DNA of 64,000 nt from Candidatus Thalassospirochaeta sargassi (GTDB taxonomy: Bacteria; Spirochaetota; Spirochaetia; UBA9216), in contig JAQQAL010000007.1 in the NCBI GenBank assembly GCA_028532855.1, positions 1-64,000 of the forward strand, given 5' to 3'. The notes below the pieces were generated by a model that was not told the origin of the DNA, ran no database searches, and saw nothing but the letters and a program-made list of their open reading frames with translations. Within the stretch, counting starts at the first letter, position 1; the number at the start of each line of letters is the position of its first letter. Shown piece after piece: positions 54,817-64,000 of this stretch. Position numbers and translations under genes: made by a program.

Positions 54817-56304
54817 ATGAACGAATTCAAGTGTCTGGTCAAAGAGCATGGCCGGTTTCAAATAGAATTAAAACTTCGATACCCTGTGAAAAATATTATG
54901 AATAGATATTCACTTCAAATGTTTATCTATACACCACAGGTTCTTGCCGTTGATAAGAGGAATTATGGTACAACAGCATTTCTGAAAGATTTGAAGGTTA
55001 TGACGAGAATCTCAACTCCTGACATTATATTTACAAATATGGTCAGGGAGGACTGTGAAATCAGTCCTCTGTTCCGCATAAAGGCAGAGCTGAAGAATAT
55101 ATTGCTTGATAGAAAAAAACAGTCATATAATATCATTTACGAGCTGCGAACCCTGGCGAGTATTGTAAGGGTGCAGATGAGAAAGGCTCGTGTTTTTCTG
55201 ATTAAACGAATTGAGAAGCAAGAAGAGCCAGAACTGCTGGAAAACTGGTTTGAAGAATTCTGCAAAGACCTGGATGTTTTTCTAAATAATTTTCGTGATT
55301 TGAAAAAGGATTTTGTTAATCCAGATATCGACCAGGTGCTGAGAACAGCCTATGACTGGGCCGATGAATCAATAAGTCTGAATATACAGCGAGAACTGGG
55401 AATTATGCATAAATATTGTCGTGTTTCGGAAAATATGAACATTTTCTGTAGACGGCTTAATGACACGGTTTTAAATGAAATGAAGCATAGAAAACATCAT
55501 AATTATCCTTCAGCTGAAGCAGATATAAAGAAAAGAGTGTCAGGTGAAGCAATAGTTTATCGCCAGAGTGTCCTGAAGAAATGGTCACAATCTGTTATGT
55601 ATTTAAATAAAGAACAGAGTTTTCAGCCAGAAAGGATTACTCAGATAATTGCTGGAACAGCAGCAGCGGTGGCTATGAGTTTTGCAGTTGCAGCGACAAT
55701 ACTGACAAACCGCTACTTTCCTCAGAATACGGTGTTTTGGGGGCTTGCACTGGTATTTGCATACATTCTGAAGGATCGAATTAAAGAAACGCTACGTTCC
55801 GGGCTGAAGGTGATCTTCCCAATGGCTGTTGCCGATCGTATGAGTACCCTAAAGGATGCCGCAGTACAGAAACGGATAGGACACTATAAGTCGTTTGTCA
55901 GTTTTCATACCGCTGAAAATGTGCCTTATGATATAAACAAGGCCAGGGGGATGGAGAGAAAACCGTTTCAGGATATTCTGCCTTCGGAGAATGTTATCCT
56001 ATATAATCACATAATCAGGCTTGACGGAAAAAAGATATATAGAATTCACAAAAGGATAGACTCAATAACAGAGATTATCAGGCTGGAACTTCATAAGTTT
56101 ATCCAGCTGATGGATGATCCTGATCAACTTTACTATTACAGTGAAAATAATAATTTGCAGAAAAAAAGGCTCCGCAGGGTGTATCACATTAATCTGGTTA
56201 CCGTGCTTGCCGATAAAAGAAGTGGTGAGAAAAATACATATCACCACAGGCTCATTTTGAATCGAGACGGGCTGCTGCGTGTTGAGCATATAAAGCAGAA
56301 ATAA
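54817..56304 (+). CDS. Membrane protein, unknown
   Basis: 495 residues: long basic helical N-terminal region (1-270), two adjacent membrane helices (about 275-295 and 300-320; ITQIIAGTAAAVAMSFAVAA, VFWGLALVFAYILKDRI), then a cytoplasmic αβ part (330-495; NKARGMERKPFQDILPSENV, RRVYHINLVTVLADK). No known family recognised. The arrangement is like conserved hypothetical proteins of proteobacteria and spirochaetes. The gene follows the tRNA terminator and ends at the hairpin shared with the convergent PEGA gene. Confidence 0.65.
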   Translation: MNEFKCLVKEHGRFQIELKLRYPVKNIMNRYSLQMFIYTPQVLAVDKRNYGTTAFLKDLKVMTRISTPDIIFTNMVREDCEISPLFRIKAELKNILLDRKKQSYNIIYELRTLASIVRVQMRKARVFLIKRIEKQEEPELLENWFEEFCKDLDVFLNNFRDLKKDFVNPDIDQVLRTAYDWADESISLNIQRELGIMHKYCRVSENMNIFCRRLNDTVLNEMKHRKHHNYPSAEADIKKRVSGEAIVYRQSVLKKWSQSVMYLNKEQSFQPERITQIIAGTAAAVAMSFAVAATILTNRYFPQNTVFWGLALVFAYILKDRIKETLRSGLKVIFPMAVADRMSTLKDAAVQKRIGHYKSFVSFHTAENVPYDINKARGMERKPFQDILPSENVILYNHIIRLDGKKIYRIHKRIDSITEIIRLELHKFIQLMDDPDQLYYYSENNNLQKKRLRRVYHINLVTVLADKRSGEKNTYHHRLILNRDGLLRVEHIKQK

Positions 56305-56348
56305 AAAGGCTGTCCGACATTATGGTTAACTCATAAATTGGACAGCCT
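56302..56348 (-). terminator. Hairpin between convergent genes, terminator for the PEGA transcript
   Basis: AGGCTGTCC (56307-56315) pairs with GGACAGCCT (56340-56348), with a 24-base loop. On the minus strand it is followed by T5, so it is best read as the terminator of the PEGA transcript; it may also serve the plus strand. Confidence 0.7.
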
Positions 56349-56367
56349 GAAATTTACTGTAATACTG

Positions 56368-57402
56368 TCACTGCTTAATCAAAGTAAACCCGAAATTAAG
56401 CTCAAGCCTGTAGGATTCGCCGGCCCTTACATTGATTGTCTGTTGGCGTGCAAAGCCTCCTGATGTTATACGAATAGTATGCTGTCCCGGAGATAGTGTA
56501 AGGCTTGTTCCGTCCACTTCTGTTCCGTTGTCATAAATTTTTATCCTGTTTTCAAGATTATTCAATGTGTAGTTGAGAATGTCGTTGGGAATAATAACCT
56601 CAAGCCTACCGCTGCGCTGTCTAAGCTGAAAGTTCACCGACGAGGTTCTGCTGAACTGTACTGTCTTTTCCTCGGCAAAATAGCCCGGTGCATTAACCTT
56701 GATGCGGTAGGTGCCCGGCGGTAAGGTTGTCGTTAAATCTGTTTGGCCGGTAATCTGCCCATTAATATCACCGCCTTTGATAAAAACCCTTGCGCTCTCG
56801 ACATTGCTTGTTATAGTGAGGTTGTAGGTTTCCGCATCAAGATTGAAATTAACCGTCCTGTTGCCGGTGAGGTTTATTTCTTTTGTAAGCGGTGTATATC
56901 CTGCGGCGCTGACTGTTATACTGTAGCGGCCGAGGGGAATCTGGCTGCTGTAGGGGGCTGAGCCTATAACCTGCCCATTCACATCAATGCCCGTAATTAC
57001 AACCCTCGCATTGCGTGTATTTGATTTTACTGTGAGGCTGGCCTTAACCGGCGCCGCCTGGTCAAGCCTGAAGTTCAGGGTAGTGCTGTTATTAAGGTTG
57101 ACCGACTGCTGCTGTACCTCATACCCCTGAGCATAAACCTTAATGCTGTAAAAGCCTTTCTCAAGCTGAGCCGAGAAGGGGGCAGTCCCTGATAATTGAG
57201 GGCGGTTCTTATTATAGGCATCGAAAATCTCTACTTGTGCGTTTCTGACGTTACATTTAACCGTAAGGGTTGCCTTGCTCTCAGGCGCTCCAGAGTTTGA
57301 ACTGCCGGACCCTGTAAGCGAACCTGACCTCTGTGCGAGAACCGGAAAGGCTATAATAAAAAGTACAAAAAGAATGAATAATATTTTAGTCGGTTTTTTC
57401 AT
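56368..57402 (-). CDS. PEGA-domain exported protein
   Basis: 344 residues: signal peptide (1-24), Ser/Gly-rich linker, then four PEGA-like β domains at about 47-110, 118-190, 192-260 and 265-340. Each has a Pro-Gly or Gly-(x)-Tyr turn: LEKGFYSIKVYAQGYEV, IPLGRYSITVSAAGYTP, LPPGTYRIKVNAPGYFA and LSPGQHTIRITSGGFAR. PEGA repeats occur on surface or periplasmic proteins and bind to other proteins or sugars. The last strand ends in LNFGFTLIKQ. It follows the lipoprotein gene by three bases. Confidence 0.85.
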   Translation of the reverse strand: MKKPTKILFILFVLFIIAFPVLAQRSGSLTGSGSSNSGAPESKATLTVKCNVRNAQVEIFDAYNKNRPQLSGTAPFSAQLEKGFYSIKVYAQGYEVQQQSVNLNNSTTLNFRLDQAAPVKASLTVKSNTRNARVVITGIDVNGQVIGSAPYSSQIPLGRYSITVSAAGYTPLTKEINLTGNRTVNFNLDAETYNLTITSNVESARVFIKGGDINGQITGQTDLTTTLPPGTYRIKVNAPGYFAEEKTVQFSRTSSVNFQLRQRSGRLEVIIPNDILNYTLNNLENRIKIYDNGTEVDGTSLTLSPGQHTIRITSGGFARQQTINVRAGESYRLELNFGFTLIKQ

Positions 57403-57405
57403 GTT

Positions 57406-58404
57406 TTACTCCAGTGTGATGCTTTTAATAGAATCCGCATAGCCCGCAGAATAAATATATACTCCGCCGTCTCCGTTGTATAAGGTTTCATCGAAAACCA
57501 TATAAAAAATCTCGAGGGTTCGCTCCGCAGTATTCCAGGGGACGTACCAGGTTCCGTAGTGTGTATCACCATGCATCAGATCAACCTGGGCATATGAGGA
57601 TGGATCCTCCCCGTCTTCTCCTGTAAGGGTGTAATTATCATCAGCAGCTGTATCAGGATCATTGTATAAATCAAGATAGAATCTGATGTAATCTTCATCG
57701 TTAAACCAGTTGTTTGAATAGATACTCATTGTTTCTACTCTGGGTACATCCGAATCATCATCAGTATCAACGTCATTATCAAGATAGACCCCTGACGGAT
57801 CACCCTGATTAGCAAAATAAATATGATATCTGTCGTCCTCTGGTGTGTAAGTGGTATCTGTATAATCGGTTGCCCATGGAACAGTTTCATCTGCAGTTTC
57901 CGGTCCGTAAGTGCAGTTCAAATCAACATCTCTATCCACATTCTCCCAGCTGGCAATAATGGTGTATTGGCAGTCCTCATCCGCCGGATATGCATATAGG
58001 TCCTTTGAGGATGCACCGCTGTTGGTGATATCAATGTACCGGGGGACAAAGGTCCAGTCAGAATTGAAAGAAGAGTTGTACGTGCCGGTCAGTTTATAGC
58101 GGTTTGGTTCCGGGTTATAGAATGTGAAACTTCCGTTGGAACCCACTGTCGCCGTCATGTAAGCTGTTTCGAAGTATTTACCTGTGGATGAATTATAGGC
58201 GTACAGGCTCACAGATGTACCGACAAGGGTATCAGTGCCGTCACCCTGGTAATAGGCATCGGTCTTATCATATTTTACGTTTACAGCATTTGCTGTGTAA
58301 TTATCCAAACTGACGAAAAAACAGCCGCTTAATAGGGCTGTGCCAATAGCTATTGCGGTTACAACCGCAAAAATTGCAATAGATCTCTTTGTTTTCTGCT
58401 TCAT
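57406..58404 (-). CDS. Predicted lipoprotein with carboxypeptidase-regulatory-like domain
   Basis: 332 residues with lipobox LLSGC (Cys at 28). A β-sandwich near residues 60-130 (TSVSLYAYNSSTGKYFETAY, YKLTGTYNSSF) is carboxypeptidase-regulatory-like, followed by an acidic YfaP-like domain with ENVDRDVDLNCTYG and a calcium-binding-like VDTDDDSDVP. Surface or periplasmic; binds something unknown. Three bases from the PEGA gene, so one transcript. The two may form an envelope complex. Confidence 0.72.
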   Translation of the reverse strand: MKQKTKRSIAIFAVVTAIAIGTALLSGCFFVSLDNYTANAVNVKYDKTDAYYQGDGTDTLVGTSVSLYAYNSSTGKYFETAYMTATVGSNGSFTFYNPEPNRYKLTGTYNSSFNSDWTFVPRYIDITNSGASSKDLYAYPADEDCQYTIIASWENVDRDVDLNCTYGPETADETVPWATDYTDTTYTPEDDRYHIYFANQGDPSGVYLDNDVDTDDDSDVPRVETMSIYSNNWFNDEDYIRFYLDLYNDPDTAADDNYTLTGEDGEDPSSYAQVDLMHGDTHYGTWYVPWNTAERTLEIFYMVFDETLYNGDGGVYIYSAGYADSIKSITLE

Positions 58405-58514
58405 ATTTCAGTTTCCTCCTGAATCTGATTAACAATACGATAATTATAACACCTAAGATCTCTAATATCGTCCCTGTCTGTTGAAAAAAAACTAAAAATA
58501 ATGAAAATGAAATT

Positions 58515-59063
58515 ATGAACAAAGAAATCGAACTGAAGGCACATGTTTATGAACCGGAGGCTGTTAAAATGAGGCTTGAAAGCCTCTATGGAGCAGCTGA
58601 AGCTGTTTCCAAAGATGATATCTATTATATTTACCGGACAGAAATTGATAATGGACGGGGACAGCCTGTAAGGCTGAGGTCTGAAAACGGTAGGAATGTT
58701 GTTACGCTAAAACAAAAATCAGTTGAACACGGGATTGAAGTTAATAATGAGCTGGAGTTCGGGGTGGATATTCCGGAGAATTTCATCAAATATTTACAGC
58801 TCACCGGTGCTGACGAGTGGCTTACGAAGAAAAAGCGGGGCTGGAAATTTACATCAGATTATGACAGGAAAGCAGCTGTTATAGAACTCTGTGAGATTAC
58901 CGGTCTCGGATGGTTTCTTGAAATTGAGATTGTTCTTCAAGACCCCGACAAGCAGCAGATTGACGGGGCCGAAAGAGAAATACTGTCAATTCTTAAAAAA
59001 GCGGGCATTCCGGAGGATAGGATTGAACCCAGATACTATTCAGAGATGCTCGGCGCAGAATAA
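58515..59063 (+). CDS. CYTH-domain protein (class IV adenylate cyclase/thiamine-triphosphatase type)
   Basis: 182 residues with the CYTH signature EIELKAHV (ExExK, residues 4-8), the lysine/arginine series RLRSENGRNVVTLKQK and the late Glu strand WFLEIEIVLQ. Members hydrolyse inorganic or nucleoside triphosphates with Mg, or cyclise ATP; the reaction cannot be chosen from sequence. Cytoplasmic. Convergent with the chemoreceptor gene with no gap: the two stop codons abut. Confidence 0.85.
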   Translation: MNKEIELKAHVYEPEAVKMRLESLYGAAEAVSKDDIYYIYRTEIDNGRGQPVRLRSENGRNVVTLKQKSVEHGIEVNNELEFGVDIPENFIKYLQLTGADEWLTKKKRGWKFTSDYDRKAAVIELCEITGLGWFLEIEIVLQDPDKQQIDGAEREILSILKKAGIPEDRIEPRYYSEMLGAE

Positions 59064-61091
59064 TCAGAACTCAATAAAATCCGAATCTAGAACATCATCG
59101 GACGGATTAGGTTCTGCAGGCTCTACCGATTGCGCAGCCTCAATTTTTAGCTGCGGAGATTTTTCCTGCGGCCTTACAGCAGGAGAAGGCTGTCCGGAAA
59201 CCTGTCTCTGTACAGCGTATCCGTCCGCAGGCCCCGCTGTTGATCTTTGAACAGTCGTACCCCGCTGATTTTCATCAAGTTTAAAAAAGGTTATCAGTTC
59301 ACGAAGCTGTTGAGCCTGGGCGGTAAGCTCTTCAGACATCGAAGAAGCTTCCTCGGCTGAGGCTGCATTCTCCTGTATAACCTGATCAAGCTGATTCATG
59401 GCCTCGTTTATCTGTGCTGCGCCGGTATTCTGTTCACTGCTTGACGCACTTATTTCAGCAATTAAATCTGCTATTCTGCGGATATCCGGAACAATGGCAT
59501 TAATCCTCGATCCCGCGTTGTCAGCCTTGTGTACACTCTGGTTTGCCAGCTCGAGAATCTCCGAGGCTGCATTCTGACTTGTAGATGCAAGCTTTCCTAC
59601 TTCAGCAGCAACAACGGCAAAGCCCTTGCCGTGTTCGCCTGCACGTGCTGCTTCTATGGCTGCGTTCAATGACAGCAAGTTGGTCTGACGCGCGATTTCA
59701 CCGACTATCTTAATCTTTTCAGCTATCTCATTCATTGCGTTTACAGCATCAATAACCGCTGCACCGCCGTCTTCAGCATCCAAAGCTGCCTGAGACGATA
59801 TTCTTTCTGTTTCAGATGCGTTATCGGTATTCTGGTGGATATTGCTGCCCATCTCTTCTACAGATGCCGCAACCTCTTCTGCATTGGCCGCCTGTTCTGT
59901 TGCACCCTGTGAAAGCATTTCAGCGTTCTGTGCAAGCTGTTCGCTGCCTTCTGTGACCTGTATAGAAGCCTGATAGACATTGCCAACTATATGACGAAGT
60001 TTATCCCTCATGTTTTTCAGGGAAGCGGTGAGCTGTCCAATCTCATCATTGCGTTCAATATCTATATCCGAGTAGAGGATTCCTTCGCTTATATCAACAG
60101 CAAATTTTACACTCTTTTTTATTGGGACAGATAAGGTTCTGGAAAAAATTATATAGATTGAAATTGCAATTATAAAGGATATTATTGCAACAATAAAAAC
60201 AGAATTCCGTACTAGGATAACCGGCATGAGGTATTCATCATCCGGAATAGTTAAAAATACCCCCCAGTTAACATCGGGTACTATTGCAATACCTGCGGTC
60301 TTGGATTCACCATTGTATAAATAATTATCATAACCGCTTTCACCATTTTTGAATCTACGGGTAATCTCCTCCATGCCTTCCAGATCATCGAGACTGGTTT
60401 CAAATATCAGCGCCGGATCCGGATGCGACAGTATAAGGCTGTCAGCGTCTGTAACGAATGTATATCCGGTCTGGCCTACTTTTGAGTCTTTAACAAGCGG
60501 CCATAGAAAATCAAGTTCTATAATAAGCGCAACAGCGCCAATTATATCTGTGCCATCTGCAAAAACGGGGGCTGCGACAGCAAAAAAAGGTTTGCCGTTG
60601 GCACTGCTGATTGCAGGTTCACCGATATTTACGCTCCCTTTGATGGCGTTCAAAAAGTATGATCGCTCGGATAGATCAAGTCCAATACGATTATCAGATG
60701 AGGCCGCAATAACCTGACCCTCGGGGTTTATGATATTAATACCCATGTAGTTATCCCCAAGCCCCTCTACGGATACAAAATCTTCAAGTATTTCACTTAT
60801 CTCATAATCAAACCATGGGTCTCCATAGCCGTTTTCCCGGTAGTTGAGGAGGGCTGCCTTTGTCTCTCTGCGTCCTGCAATATCGAGAGCCATCCGCTCC
60901 TCAGATTTCAATATATTACGAATTGATAAAGCTATCTCCGAAGTTCTTTTTTCAAGTTGTTCATTTTCAAGATCACGCAGTCCCTCAGAAGCACGCTGAA
61001 CTGAGATATACCCGATTGCTGCTATGGGTACCAGAAGTATAATTGCACCGATTAGAACCAGTTTCTTACCAATATTAAAATTCCTGAACAT
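59064..61091 (-). CDS. Methyl-accepting chemotaxis protein with dCache sensor
   Basis: 675 residues from ATG 61091 (nine bases after AGGAGG). First membrane helix (about 10-30), periplasmic dCache-type domain (35-275; [36 protein letters not shown]), second helix (about 280-305), HAMP (about 310-360), and the coiled-coil signalling domain with the tip [20 protein letters not shown]. The tail has no CheR-binding pentapeptide (ends SDFIEF). It signals to CheA at the pole. Ligand unknown; dCache often binds amino or organic acids. Confidence 0.95.
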   Translation of the reverse strand: MFRNFNIGKKLVLIGAIILLVPIAAIGYISVQRASEGLRDLENEQLEKRTSEIALSIRNILKSEERMALDIAGRRETKAALLNYRENGYGDPWFDYEISEILEDFVSVEGLGDNYMGINIINPEGQVIAASSDNRIGLDLSERSYFLNAIKGSVNIGEPAISSANGKPFFAVAAPVFADGTDIIGAVALIIELDFLWPLVKDSKVGQTGYTFVTDADSLILSHPDPALIFETSLDDLEGMEEITRRFKNGESGYDNYLYNGESKTAGIAIVPDVNWGVFLTIPDDEYLMPVILVRNSVFIVAIISFIIAISIYIIFSRTLSVPIKKSVKFAVDISEGILYSDIDIERNDEIGQLTASLKNMRDKLRHIVGNVYQASIQVTEGSEQLAQNAEMLSQGATEQAANAEEVAASVEEMGSNIHQNTDNASETERISSQAALDAEDGGAAVIDAVNAMNEIAEKIKIVGEIARQTNLLSLNAAIEAARAGEHGKGFAVVAAEVGKLASTSQNAASEILELANQSVHKADNAGSRINAIVPDIRRIADLIAEISASSSEQNTGAAQINEAMNQLDQVIQENAASAEEASSMSEELTAQAQQLRELITFFKLDENQRGTTVQRSTAGPADGYAVQRQVSGQPSPAVRPQEKSPQLKIEAAQSVEPAEPNPSDDVLDSDFIEF

Positions 61092-61160
61092 AAACACATT
61101 CCTCCTGAAATCAATAATGAAATTATAGGATACGGAAATCAGAAAATCAAATAACAGGAT

Positions 61161-61195
61161 AAAAAAGACCCGCCTGATTCAACGAATCAGACGGG
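61161..61195 (-). terminator. Terminator of the HTH-IIA transcript
   Basis: CCCGCCTGATTC (61169-61180) and GAATCAGACGGG (61184-61195) pair except for one mismatch; on the minus strand T6 follows at 61166-61161. Confidence 0.85.
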
Positions 61196-61215
61196 AAAAG
61201 GAGGTTGATTAAAAA

Positions 61216-61344
61216 ATGAGGTGTTTAGAAAACAGCAGGTGTTTAGACCTGCTTCGTAAAAAAGTCGAAACTTTTTCACGATCTAAAATATATAAAAACA
61301 ATCGAGCTGTTCAACGAACCGGCTCTTCATGTGTTTACAGATAA
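61216..61344 (+). CDS. Possible 42-residue protein
   Basis: ATG at 61216, eleven bases after AAGGAGGT, opens a short basic frame (MRCLENSRCLDLLRKK, ending SSCVYR) with three cysteines. It holds the hairpin AGCAGGT/ACCTGCT. It lies antisense to the 3' untranslated end of the HTH-IIA gene. Either a small gene or chance; I see no promoter. Confidence 0.25.
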   Translation: MRCLENSRCLDLLRKKVETFSRSKIYKNNRAVQRTGSSCVYR

Positions 61345-61359
61345 AAATATATCAACTTT

Positions 61360-62046
61360 CTATTCTTTTAGCAATATCCGAATGACATCTTTTGGTGATT
61401 CTACGGTTAAAAAGTCGTTAATTACATCATTATTTCTTAAAAAGGAGTTAATTTTGGAAATAATGCGCAAATGTGCAATTTCATTGTTTGTATATATAAG
61501 GAAAAATACTTTTGCCGGTTGACCGTCAGGAGCATCGAATTCAATCCCCTCACGACAGATTCCAACTACCACAACTGGTCTGCTGGAAGGATTTTCCTTG
61601 GGATTTCTGATGTGCGGCATTGCAACGCCGCGTCCAAGTGAGGTGCTTATCATGTTTTCTCTGGAAATAAGTTTTGCAACAAAGTCTTTATGATCACTTA
61701 TTAAACCAGCATCGAGCAGCGGTTTTGAAAGTTCGCTGAGCAAAGTTTCCGGATCTCCGGGGGGTAAATCCGTAAGAATAAAATCCTCAGCTGTCAGTCT
61801 TGATAGGGGTACACTATCAGCATCCTTCTGCATAAGGGTAGTAAGCTCATCGGTCTCTGTGCGATGCATCTTGCTGATAATCCATTGATCAATCAGGCCC
61901 TTGTCAAACCGCCATTGACTGGCAATTTTTACACAGGGAATTTCGTCCTTCTGAATCATACGAAGAACAGTCTTCTCAGCAACCTTGAGATAACTCGCTA
62001 TCTCAGAAAGTGTCATTAAATTTCCCGATAATGCCGTGTTTTCCAT
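61360..62046 (-). CDS. HTH-fused PTS IIA (PtsN-type) regulatory protein
   Basis: 228 residues: an excisionase-type HTH (10-58; MTLSEIASYLKVAEKTVLRM, IPCVKIASQWRFDKG) and a PTS EIIA fructose/nitrogen-type domain (82-228) with the phosphorylatable His145 in GVAMPHIRNP. Spirochaetes carry such fusions, where a phosphotransfer signal is thought to control DNA binding. No sugar permease is present nearby. A strong promoter (62086-62113) precedes it. Likely a carbon or nitrogen status regulator; targets unknown. Confidence 0.88.
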   Translation of the reverse strand: MENTALSGNLMTLSEIASYLKVAEKTVLRMIQKDEIPCVKIASQWRFDKGLIDQWIISKMHRTETDELTTLMQKDADSVPLSRLTAEDFILTDLPPGDPETLLSELSKPLLDAGLISDHKDFVAKLISRENMISTSLGRGVAMPHIRNPKENPSSRPVVVVGICREGIEFDAPDGQPAKVFFLIYTNNEIAHLRIISKINSFLRNNDVINDFLTVESPKDVIRILLKE

Positions 62047-62085
62047 TGGACTCCCGCAAATGTGTAGTTTTGTCTTACGTAGTCC

Positions 62086-62113
62086 ATTATAGTCTTTTTT
62101 AGTCCTTTGTCAA
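62086..62113 (-). promoter_or_regulatory. Promoter of the HTH-IIA gene
   Basis: On the minus strand TTGACA (62113-62108), 16-base spacer, TATAAT (62091-62086): near-consensus. Gives a leader of about 35 bases. Confidence 0.8.
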
Positions 62114-62123
62114 GCAGAAATAT

Positions 62124-63197
62124 TTACCAGGAGAATCTGATTTTAGAACTGTGAACATATTTTACACCAGGTCTGAGAATACATGAAGGAAATCCGGTCT
62201 GATTAGGTGCATCAGGGAAATTCTGAGTCTCAAGGCAGAGGCCGGAATTCTTCTTGTAGACATTTTCTCTGCCTGGTTCATTGTCCAGAAAATTACCTGA
62301 ATAAAACTGAACTCCAGGCTGTGTGGTATAGCATTCTATCTTTCGTCCGCTCGCAGGGGAGCTAAGTACAGCGTAGCTTTCCGCTTTATTAAGTGCAGCC
62401 ACCGCTTCAGTCGTACCCATTCCGTCCCGGTCCTCTGAATAGGCAGGGGTAACCCAGCTGTGATCAAAACCGCCGGCGGCATCAATATCCTCACCGATAC
62501 GTTTTTCAGATGTAAAATCGAAGGGTGTGCCGGCTACCTCGCGTAATTCGCCCAAAGGTATCTGTACATCATTTACAGGAATGTAGCGACTGCAGTTGAG
62601 TTTAAGCCGATGGTCGAGTATAGTCCCGCTGCCGGCGCCTGAAAGGTTCCAGTAAACGTGGTTGGTCAGGTTGACAGGGCTGGCCTTGTCGCATATAGCC
62701 TCATAGTCGAAATACAGCTCATTCTCTTCGGTCAGGGTGTATACCGCGGATATTTCCATCCGGCCCGGAAAGCCCTCTTCACCGTCGGCACTCACATAGG
62801 TAAATCTTACGCCGGCTCTGTCATCCTTTTTAAAGGGGAATATATCCCAGACACGGCGGTGAAAACCTTCGGGGCCCCCGTGAAGACTGTTTGGACCATT
62901 ATTAGCCTCGAGCTTGTATTTTGTGCCGTCCAGCTGGAATTCAGCCTTGCTGATACGGTTTCCGAAGCGCCCGACGGTACTCCCGAAGTAGGGATGCCCT
63001 GCTTCATAGGCTGCAAGATCAGCCTTACCAAGGGTAATCTCATCAATTTTTCCGTTTTTATCCGGAGTCTTGACAGATATCAGGGTCGCACCGTAGCTTA
63101 TGACTGAAAAAGACAAATAATTGCTGTTTGAAACGGTAACTATATCAATTCTGTCTCCGGCAGAGGTTTTTCCGTATGTGGATCCGTCTATCTTCAT
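62124..63197 (-). CDS. galM: Aldose 1-epimerase
   Basis: 357 residues, full length for GalM. Interconverts α and β anomers of aldoses. Family blocks: GSTVGRFGNRISKAEF, NGPNSLHGGPEGFHRRVWD (first His), LTNHVYWNLSG (catalytic His) and CLETQNFPDAPNQTGF (catalytic Glu). No export signal. The preceding AAA ATPase overlaps its start by four bases. Sugar substrate cannot be stated. Confidence 0.94.
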   Translation of the reverse strand: MKIDGSTYGKTSAGDRIDIVTVSNSNYLSFSVISYGATLISVKTPDKNGKIDEITLGKADLAAYEAGHPYFGSTVGRFGNRISKAEFQLDGTKYKLEANNGPNSLHGGPEGFHRRVWDIFPFKKDDRAGVRFTYVSADGEEGFPGRMEISAVYTLTEENELYFDYEAICDKASPVNLTNHVYWNLSGAGSGTILDHRLKLNCSRYIPVNDVQIPLGELREVAGTPFDFTSEKRIGEDIDAAGGFDHSWVTPAYSEDRDGMGTTEAVAALNKAESYAVLSSPASGRKIECYTTQPGVQFYSGNFLDNEPGRENVYKKNSGLCLETQNFPDAPNQTGFPSCILRPGVKYVHSSKIRFSW

Positions 63198-64000
63198 TCT
63201 TTGGTTTCTCCTAAAAGTGTTTTTAACTGCTTTATGTCGTTTACAATCCGGTTTTTATCAATACTGCGGAATTTATCCGGTATCATCTCACGGCTTGTAC
63301 ATTCAAGTACTGCAGCAAGGTTCTGAAGATCAATCTCATGCGGATAGGTAGGAGGAAGAAACTCCCTTGCAGTATTATCTATATCGATATCATTTATTAT
63401 AACGCGGTTATCAAGGGCTGCGTTGAATCTTGCTCTGATAAGAATGGCTTCAAGGTCGGCGCCGGAAAGTGTCAGCTGATACTTGCGAAGAGCGCGTGAA
63501 ACTGAGAATCCTGTAGTTTTCAGTTTAAGCTTCTGAAGCAGAATTGAAAATAATTCGTCTATCTCAGCGTCTGACTGGGGGAAAAACAGTGCAAGATGTT
63601 CCTCGGCGCGGCCCTGGCGTTTTAGGTCGATAGGGATTAAATCCGGGCGGTTGGTAGCAATAAACCAGATGATTCTGCCGCGGTAGGCTGTGTTGCCCAT
63701 GAAGTCGGCTATTCTCGCGAAAAGGCTCCCCCCCTGGCTGCGGCTGTTTTTGCTGCCGTAACCGAGCAGGGTGTCGGCTTCGTCTATAAGAACACCTACG
63801 GGCGACATGGCCTTGATGATGTTCATAACCTTGTCGAAGTTGGCGTCGGAGGCGCCCGCCCATCCTGCTTTGAATTTTACAATGGGAATGCCGACCTCTC
63901 CCGCGAAAGCGGTGACAAGGAAGGTCTTCCCGGTTCCTACTGGGCCTGCAATCAAATAACCCATAGGAAGCACCTCTAATTGACCCTTTTTTATCGCCTT
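63194..64000 (-). CDS. AAA ATPase, 3' part only
   Basis: The reading frame is open to the right edge, so the N terminus lies outside. Visible: Walker A AGPVGTGKT, pore-loop region KFKAGWAGASD, Walker B GVLIDEADTLLG, sensor-1 FIATNRPDLI with Arg finger RQGRAEEH, then a lid domain (about 170 residues) that ends GETKE. The pattern is like a cytoplasmic AAA of the FtsH/spastin group, with no protease domain after it. Overlaps galM by four bases. Substrate unknown. Confidence 0.85.
   Translation of the reverse strand, partial: KAIKKGQLEVLPMGYLIAGPVGTGKTFLVTAFAGEVGIPIVKFKAGWAGASDANFDKVMNIIKAMSPVGVLIDEADTLLGYGSKNSRSQGGSLFARIADFMGNTAYRGRIIWFIATNRPDLIPIDLKRQGRAEEHLALFFPQSDAEIDELFSILLQKLKLKTTGFSVSRALRKYQLTLSGADLEAILIRARFNAALDNRVIINDIDIDNTAREFLPPTYPHEIDLQNLAAVLECTSREMIPDKFRSIDKNRIVNDIKQLKTLLGETKE

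Noticed and set aside
62046-62091. RBS-hiding hairpin in the HTH-IIA leader (TGGACT with AGTCCA)
   Set aside because: The 5' arm lies next to the -10 box and probably upstream of the transcription start, so it would not be in the mRNA.

Overview
The window looks like chromosome from a free-living or commensal spirochaete (Spirochaetota). I infer this from the S21 protein with a long basic tail, the FecR-domain/β-barrel surface proteins, the PEGA and TPR proteins, the HTH-fused PTS IIA protein, the DUF1015 and DUF503 proteins and the PilZ protein with a long N-terminal region. No rRNA marker is present, so the genus is open. The DNA is moderately AT-rich, coding density is high, and adjacent genes often overlap by 1-17 bases. 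I see no prophage, insertion sequence, CRISPR array or plasmid gene.

Layout. 1-2930 (minus strand): a very acidic repeat protein followed by a TAATG-coupled frame that carries a hexanucleotide (Thr-Glu)n repeat behind an A10 slippery tract. 3073-10929: a FtsB/DivIC-like protein, a DUF1015 protein, ilvD, a UPF0316 membrane protein and a U32 peptidase-family protein, with a 48-residue gene tucked behind ilvD. 10901-18594: lon-capA facing away from recO-recJ-M23 peptidase-rpsU; recO carries a palindromic GC-rich insert and rpsU has an unusual start. 18817-22548: serC, an Lrp-type regulator, a dihydroorotate-dehydrogenase-like enzyme, a PQ-loop-like membrane protein and a ketopantoate-reductase-like protein. 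22580-25835 (minus): phnDCE-type ABC transporter with its own promoter, an internal terminator after phnD and a final terminator.

25994-33766: an acyltransferase, a lipoprotein, three TPR proteins (one with a degenerate Mrr-like domain) and mutL. 33780-42322 (minus): three exported proteins, two of them paralogous outer-membrane barrels, reading toward mutL. 42406-44727: an unknown protein, a voltage-sensor-like receptor without a pore, and YlxP/DUF503. 44731-49862 (minus): aconitase, HD phosphohydrolase and ttcA overlapping end to start, then an unknown protein and a ComFB-domain protein. 49947-54611: a lipoprotein, a PilZ protein and a large STAND-like/TPR protein. 54662-54734: a tRNA with anticodon CAT, with a clear promoter and terminator. 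54817-64000: an unknown membrane protein, a PEGA protein and a lipoprotein, a CYTH protein, a chemoreceptor, an HTH-IIA regulator, aldose 1-epimerase and the 3' part of an AAA ATPase running off the edge.

Working themes: envelope and outer-membrane proteins (FecR/barrels, PEGA, lipoproteins, M23, CapA), signalling (chemoreceptor, PilZ, ComFB, voltage-sensor/HAMP-like protein, HTH-IIA) and housekeeping (lon, recO, recJ, mutL, rpsU, ttcA, acn, ilvD, serC). The least explained parts are the acidic repeat locus at the left edge, the voltage-sensor receptor, the barrel cluster and the large STAND-like/TPR protein.
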